Of a DNA stretch of 64,000 nt, positions 62,032 to 64,000 are shown one piece after another. The translations under genes were made by a program, and so were the position numbers. The DNA comes from an uncultured SAR116 cluster alpha proteobacterium (GTDB taxonomy: Bacteria; Pseudomonadota; Alphaproteobacteria; Puniceispirillales; Marisalimonadaceae): NCBI GenBank assembly GCA_902592615.1, contig CACJFI010000002.1, forward strand, positions 62,001-126,000, in the 5' to 3' direction. Within the stretch, counting starts at the first letter, position 1. The number at the start of each line of letters is the position of its first letter. The notes under the pieces are model-generated. The model had not been told where the DNA came from. It saw only the letters and a program-made list of their open reading frames with translations, and ran no database searches.

Positions 62032-62673
62032 TTAATTTTTTTTATTCTTTTGTTCTATAGTTTCTTCTTCAGGTTTCTTTGATATTCCTACCATTGCTGG
62101 CCTAACTAATCTGTCATGTAAAAGATATCCTTTTTGTGATACTTCAACCACAAATCCTGGATCCTTTTCATTTGTTGGAACTTCAAACATAGCTTGGTGA
62201 AGGTTATAATCAAATTTCTCACCTAGTGGATTAATTTGTTTTAAACTATGTTTTTCAAAGGTGTTTAAAATTTCCTTTTCAACAATTTCTAAACCAATGA
62301 CTAAATTTTTTATTGGCTCAGATAGCTGTGAATTGTCATCGGGAACTGCCTCTAAAGCTCTTTGAAGATTATCAACTGATGAGACTAAGTCTCTTATAAA
62401 AGAAATGTGACTATATTTTTTTGCGTCGGCAATCTCCTTAATAGTTCTTTTCCTTAAATTCTCACTTTCAGCTAAACTTCTTAAGAGTTGATCTTTAAGT
62501 TCATTTATTTGTTTATTTTGATTTTCAACTGTTTGTTCAATTGAAATATCTTCATCTAAGTTTTCATCTACATTAACTTCTTCATTATTTGTATTTGGGT
62601 CAATTTTAATGTTTTCTTCCAAAGATTTTTCATCTTTATTATCTGTTTTTGGTGTCAGCTTATTTTTAGACAA
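62032..62673 (-). CDS. grpE: Nucleotide exchange factor GrpE
   Basis: Dimeric exchange factor for DnaK. An acidic N-terminus (Asn/Glu/Asp-rich, about 10-55) precedes the long coiled coil (from about QIDELKDQ-like residues to 110) and the C-terminal beta domain (GEKFDYNLHQAMFEVP, then VVEVSQKGYLLHDRLVRPAMV). The frame is open to a TTG at 62697, but TTG at 62673 has GGAG 7 bases upstream, and no ATG is suitably placed. This gives 213 aa. hrcA, usually between rph and grpE in alphaproteobacteria, is absent. Confidence 0.93.
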   Translation of the reverse strand: MSKNKLTPKTDNKDEKSLEENIKIDPNTNNEEVNVDENLDEDISIEQTVENQNKQINELKDQLLRSLAESENLRKRTIKEIADAKKYSHISFIRDLVSSVDNLQRALEAVPDDNSQLSEPIKNLVIGLEIVEKEILNTFEKHSLKQINPLGEKFDYNLHQAMFEVPTNEKDPGFVVEVSQKGYLLHDRLVRPAMVGISKKPEEETIEQKNKKN

Positions 62674-62708
62674 TTTCAGACTCCGACTATTTAACAATTA
62701 ATTATCAC

Positions 62709-62735
62709 ATAATGAATATTAGGTTGATTTACAAG
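62709..62735 (-). promoter_or_regulatory. Possible RpoH-like promoter of grpE
   Basis: Minus-strand CTTG (62735-62732), 17 bases, then CATTAT (62714-62709). The element around CTTG (CTTGTAAATCAAC) is nearly the same as at the dnaK promoter (CTTGTAAATTCAAC). The fit to the -10 consensus is weaker. Confidence 0.45.
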
Positions 62736-62765
62736 AGTTAAAAAATTATAAAGCTAGAATAAAAT

Positions 62766-62787
62766 TTATATAAATTTTATATAAATT
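62766..62787. repeat. Tandem 11-bp repeat between grpE and rph
   Basis: Two exact tandem copies of TTATATAAATT (62766-62776 and 62777-62787). Each lies within a near-perfect palindrome, with spacing close to one helical turn. It is 31 bases before the rph start and could serve as a promoter UP region, an operator, or simply be AT-rich chance. Confidence 0.45.
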
Positions 62788-62817
62788 ATGAATAAATTTA
62801 ACTAGATATAAGTGCTT

Positions 62818-63543
62818 ATGTTTAAACGACCTTCAAATAGAAATTTCAACGAATTAAGAAATATATCACTTGATGCAAATTTTTCTCCTTATGCTGAGGG
62901 ATCATGCTTTGCAAAATTTGGAAAAACTCATGTTTTGTGTACTGCATCAGTTGAAAGCAAATTACCACTATGGTTGAGAAATTCTGGTAAAGGTTGGATT
63001 ACTGCTGAGTATGGAATGCTCCCAAGATCCACTCATTCTAGAATGGATAGAGAAGTGACAAAAGGAAAGCCTTCAGGGAGGACTCAAGAAATTCAAAGAC
63101 TAATTGGAAGATCCCTCAGATCAGTTGTTGATTTAGAAAAATTGACTGAATTTCAGATAAAGATAGACTGTGATGTAATACAAGCCGATGGAGGTACAAG
63201 AACTGCATCTATAACCGGCGCATGGGTAGCCCTTTATCAAGCGATTAACTTTTTACTCAAGTCAGGAAAATTATTAGAAAACCCAGTGATAGATCAAGTT
63301 GCAGCTATATCCTGCGGTATTTGTGAAAATCAAGAATTAATTGATTTGGACTATGAGGAAGATTCAAGCGCAGAAACTGACGGAAATTTTGTAATGACTT
63401 TAAATAATGGAATTGTTGAGATACAGACAACTGCTGAGGAAAAACCATTCAATAAAGAACAATTTCAAAAACTTTTAAATCTGGCAGAAATAGGTACAAA
63501 AAATATATTTAGAATTCAAAGAAATGCTCTAGGTTTAAATTAA
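62818..63543 (+). CDS. rph: Ribonuclease PH
   Basis: Phosphorolytic 3' exoribonuclease trimming tRNA precursors. Typical segments are ECDV-like strands, [53 protein letters not shown] and [22 protein letters not shown] two codons upstream (62812) is possible, but the ATG at 62818 starts [14 protein letters not shown], matching the family, so 241 aa. It is followed 5 bases later by rdgB. Confidence 0.96.
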   Translation: MFKRPSNRNFNELRNISLDANFSPYAEGSCFAKFGKTHVLCTASVESKLPLWLRNSGKGWITAEYGMLPRSTHSRMDREVTKGKPSGRTQEIQRLIGRSLRSVVDLEKLTEFQIKIDCDVIQADGGTRTASITGAWVALYQAINFLLKSGKLLENPVIDQVAAISCGICENQELIDLDYEEDSSAETDGNFVMTLNNGIVEIQTTAEEKPFNKEQFQKLLNLAEIGTKNIFRIQRNALGLN

Positions 63544-63548
63544 AATTT

Positions 63549-64000
63549 ATGAAAAAACACATATTTAACGATAATAAGTTAGTAATTGCTAGTCATAATG
63601 AAGGCAAGGTTGAAGAAATTAAAATTATGTTGAAACCTCTACAAGTTGAGGTTTTGTCTGCAAATGATTTCAATTTAAAAGAGCCCGTTGAAGATGGTAA
63701 TACATTTGAAAAGAACGCTTTAATTAAATCATCTTATGTGTGTAAAAAAACAGGAATTCCAAGTTTGTCAGATGATAGTGGAATTTGCTTTTGTGATCTA
63801 AACAATGAGCCAGGTGTTTATTCTGCTAGATGGGCAGGACAAGAAAAAAATTTTAATCTTGCGATGTCTAAAATCAATTACTCAATCAATAACGTAGAAA
63901 CACCAAGTTATGATTGTTTCTTTGTGTGTGCTTTGTCCCTAAGTTGGCCTAATGGAGATAACGTAATCGTAACCGGAAAAATTAATGGTAAATTTTCGTG
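63549..64000 (+). CDS. rdgB: XTP/dITP pyrophosphatase (partial)
   Basis: HAM1/RdgB house-cleaning enzyme that hydrolyses dITP and XTP to monophosphates. It runs off the right edge after about 150 residues. Visible are LVIASHNEGKVEEIK at the N-terminus, EDGNTFEKNALIKSSY, SLSDDSGICF with the catalytic Asp, and PGVYSARWAG. It begins 5 bases after the rph stop, a common pair in alphaproteobacteria. Confidence 0.95.
   Translation, partial: MKKHIFNDNKLVIASHNEGKVEEIKIMLKPLQVEVLSANDFNLKEPVEDGNTFEKNALIKSSYVCKKTGIPSLSDDSGICFCDLNNEPGVYSARWAGQEKNFNLAMSKINYSINNVETPSYDCFFVCALSLSWPNGDNVIVTGKINGKFS

Noticed and set aside
62674-62817. CIRCE operator before grpE
   Set aside because: No TTAGCACTC/GAGTGCTAA inverted repeat is present; the only hint is a short AAGTGCTT near the rph start.

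Overview
The window is 64 kb of strongly AT-rich, tightly packed bacterial chromosome, almost entirely housekeeping genes. Gene order and family content point to an alphaproteobacterium with a small, streamlined genome. The evidence is the dnaA-dnaN-recF-gyrB block beside rpsT and mutM-ubiE-ubiB-coaBC; the long block from maeB-mutS-glnD-murJ-trpS through miaB-phoH-ybeY-corC-lnt-metK-trmB-rimP-nusA-infB to pnp, next to fabA-fabB-fabI; and grpE-dnaK-dnaJ-dapB beside rph-rdgB. Low GC, overlapping genes and spacers of a few bases suggest a free-living marine lineage such as HIMB59, AEGEAN-169 or SAR11-like groups. That placement is inference, since no rRNA gene is present. No tRNA, rRNA, CRISPR array, insertion sequence, integrase, toxin system or phage gene was seen.

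Layout. 1-7800: end of a chorismate mutase gene, glyoxalase II, a minus-strand operon (HAD protein, lone ABC ATPase, pteridine-reductase-like SDR, folB), then renalase-like flavoprotein, rhodanese, EamA transporter, and a tandem glycine riboswitch driving a DadA-like dehydrogenase. 7803-14159: gyrB, recF, dnaN, dnaA, all minus. 14160-14636: the only gene-free stretch over 300 bp, extremely AT-rich. 14637-20895: rpsT, mutM, ubiE, ubiB, an unusual HTH-CoaBC fusion, moeB/thiF-like and an SH3 protein. 20969-24347: fabA, fabB, fabI and a convergent enoyl-CoA hydratase. 24364-43078: one long leftward run of translation, ribosome-maturation, RNA-modification and envelope genes, broken by one clear hairpin-plus-U-tract ahead of rimP. 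43181-54003: a polysaccharide deacetylase, then leftward Bax-like protein, nfuA, trpS, murJ, glnD, mutS. 54141-64000: maeB, adenosine kinase, a lipoprotein, dapB, dnaJ, dnaK, grpE and divergent rph-rdgB.

Working together. The ori-proximal genes make the replication initiator, clamp, RecF and gyrase. fabA-fabB-fabI supply unsaturated fatty acids, lnt and murJ act in envelope assembly, and the olsB-plsC pair looks like an ornithine-lipid route. ubiE and ubiB serve quinone synthesis, coaBC coenzyme A, and folB with the SDR folate/pterin metabolism. rimP-nusA-infB-rbfA-truB-rpsO-pnp form the classical translation/RNA operon.

Most notable: (1) the riboswitch, whose expression platform can be read directly as an SD-sequestering hairpin; (2) the HTH domain fused to CoaBC; (3) the orphan ABC ATPase and HAD protein with a non-canonical motif I inside a pterin operon; (4) a probable attenuator in the rimP-nusA leader; and (5) RpoH-like promoters on dnaK and grpE with no hrcA next to them. 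I saw no wholly new multi-gene system; the novelty is in these regulatory and fusion details.
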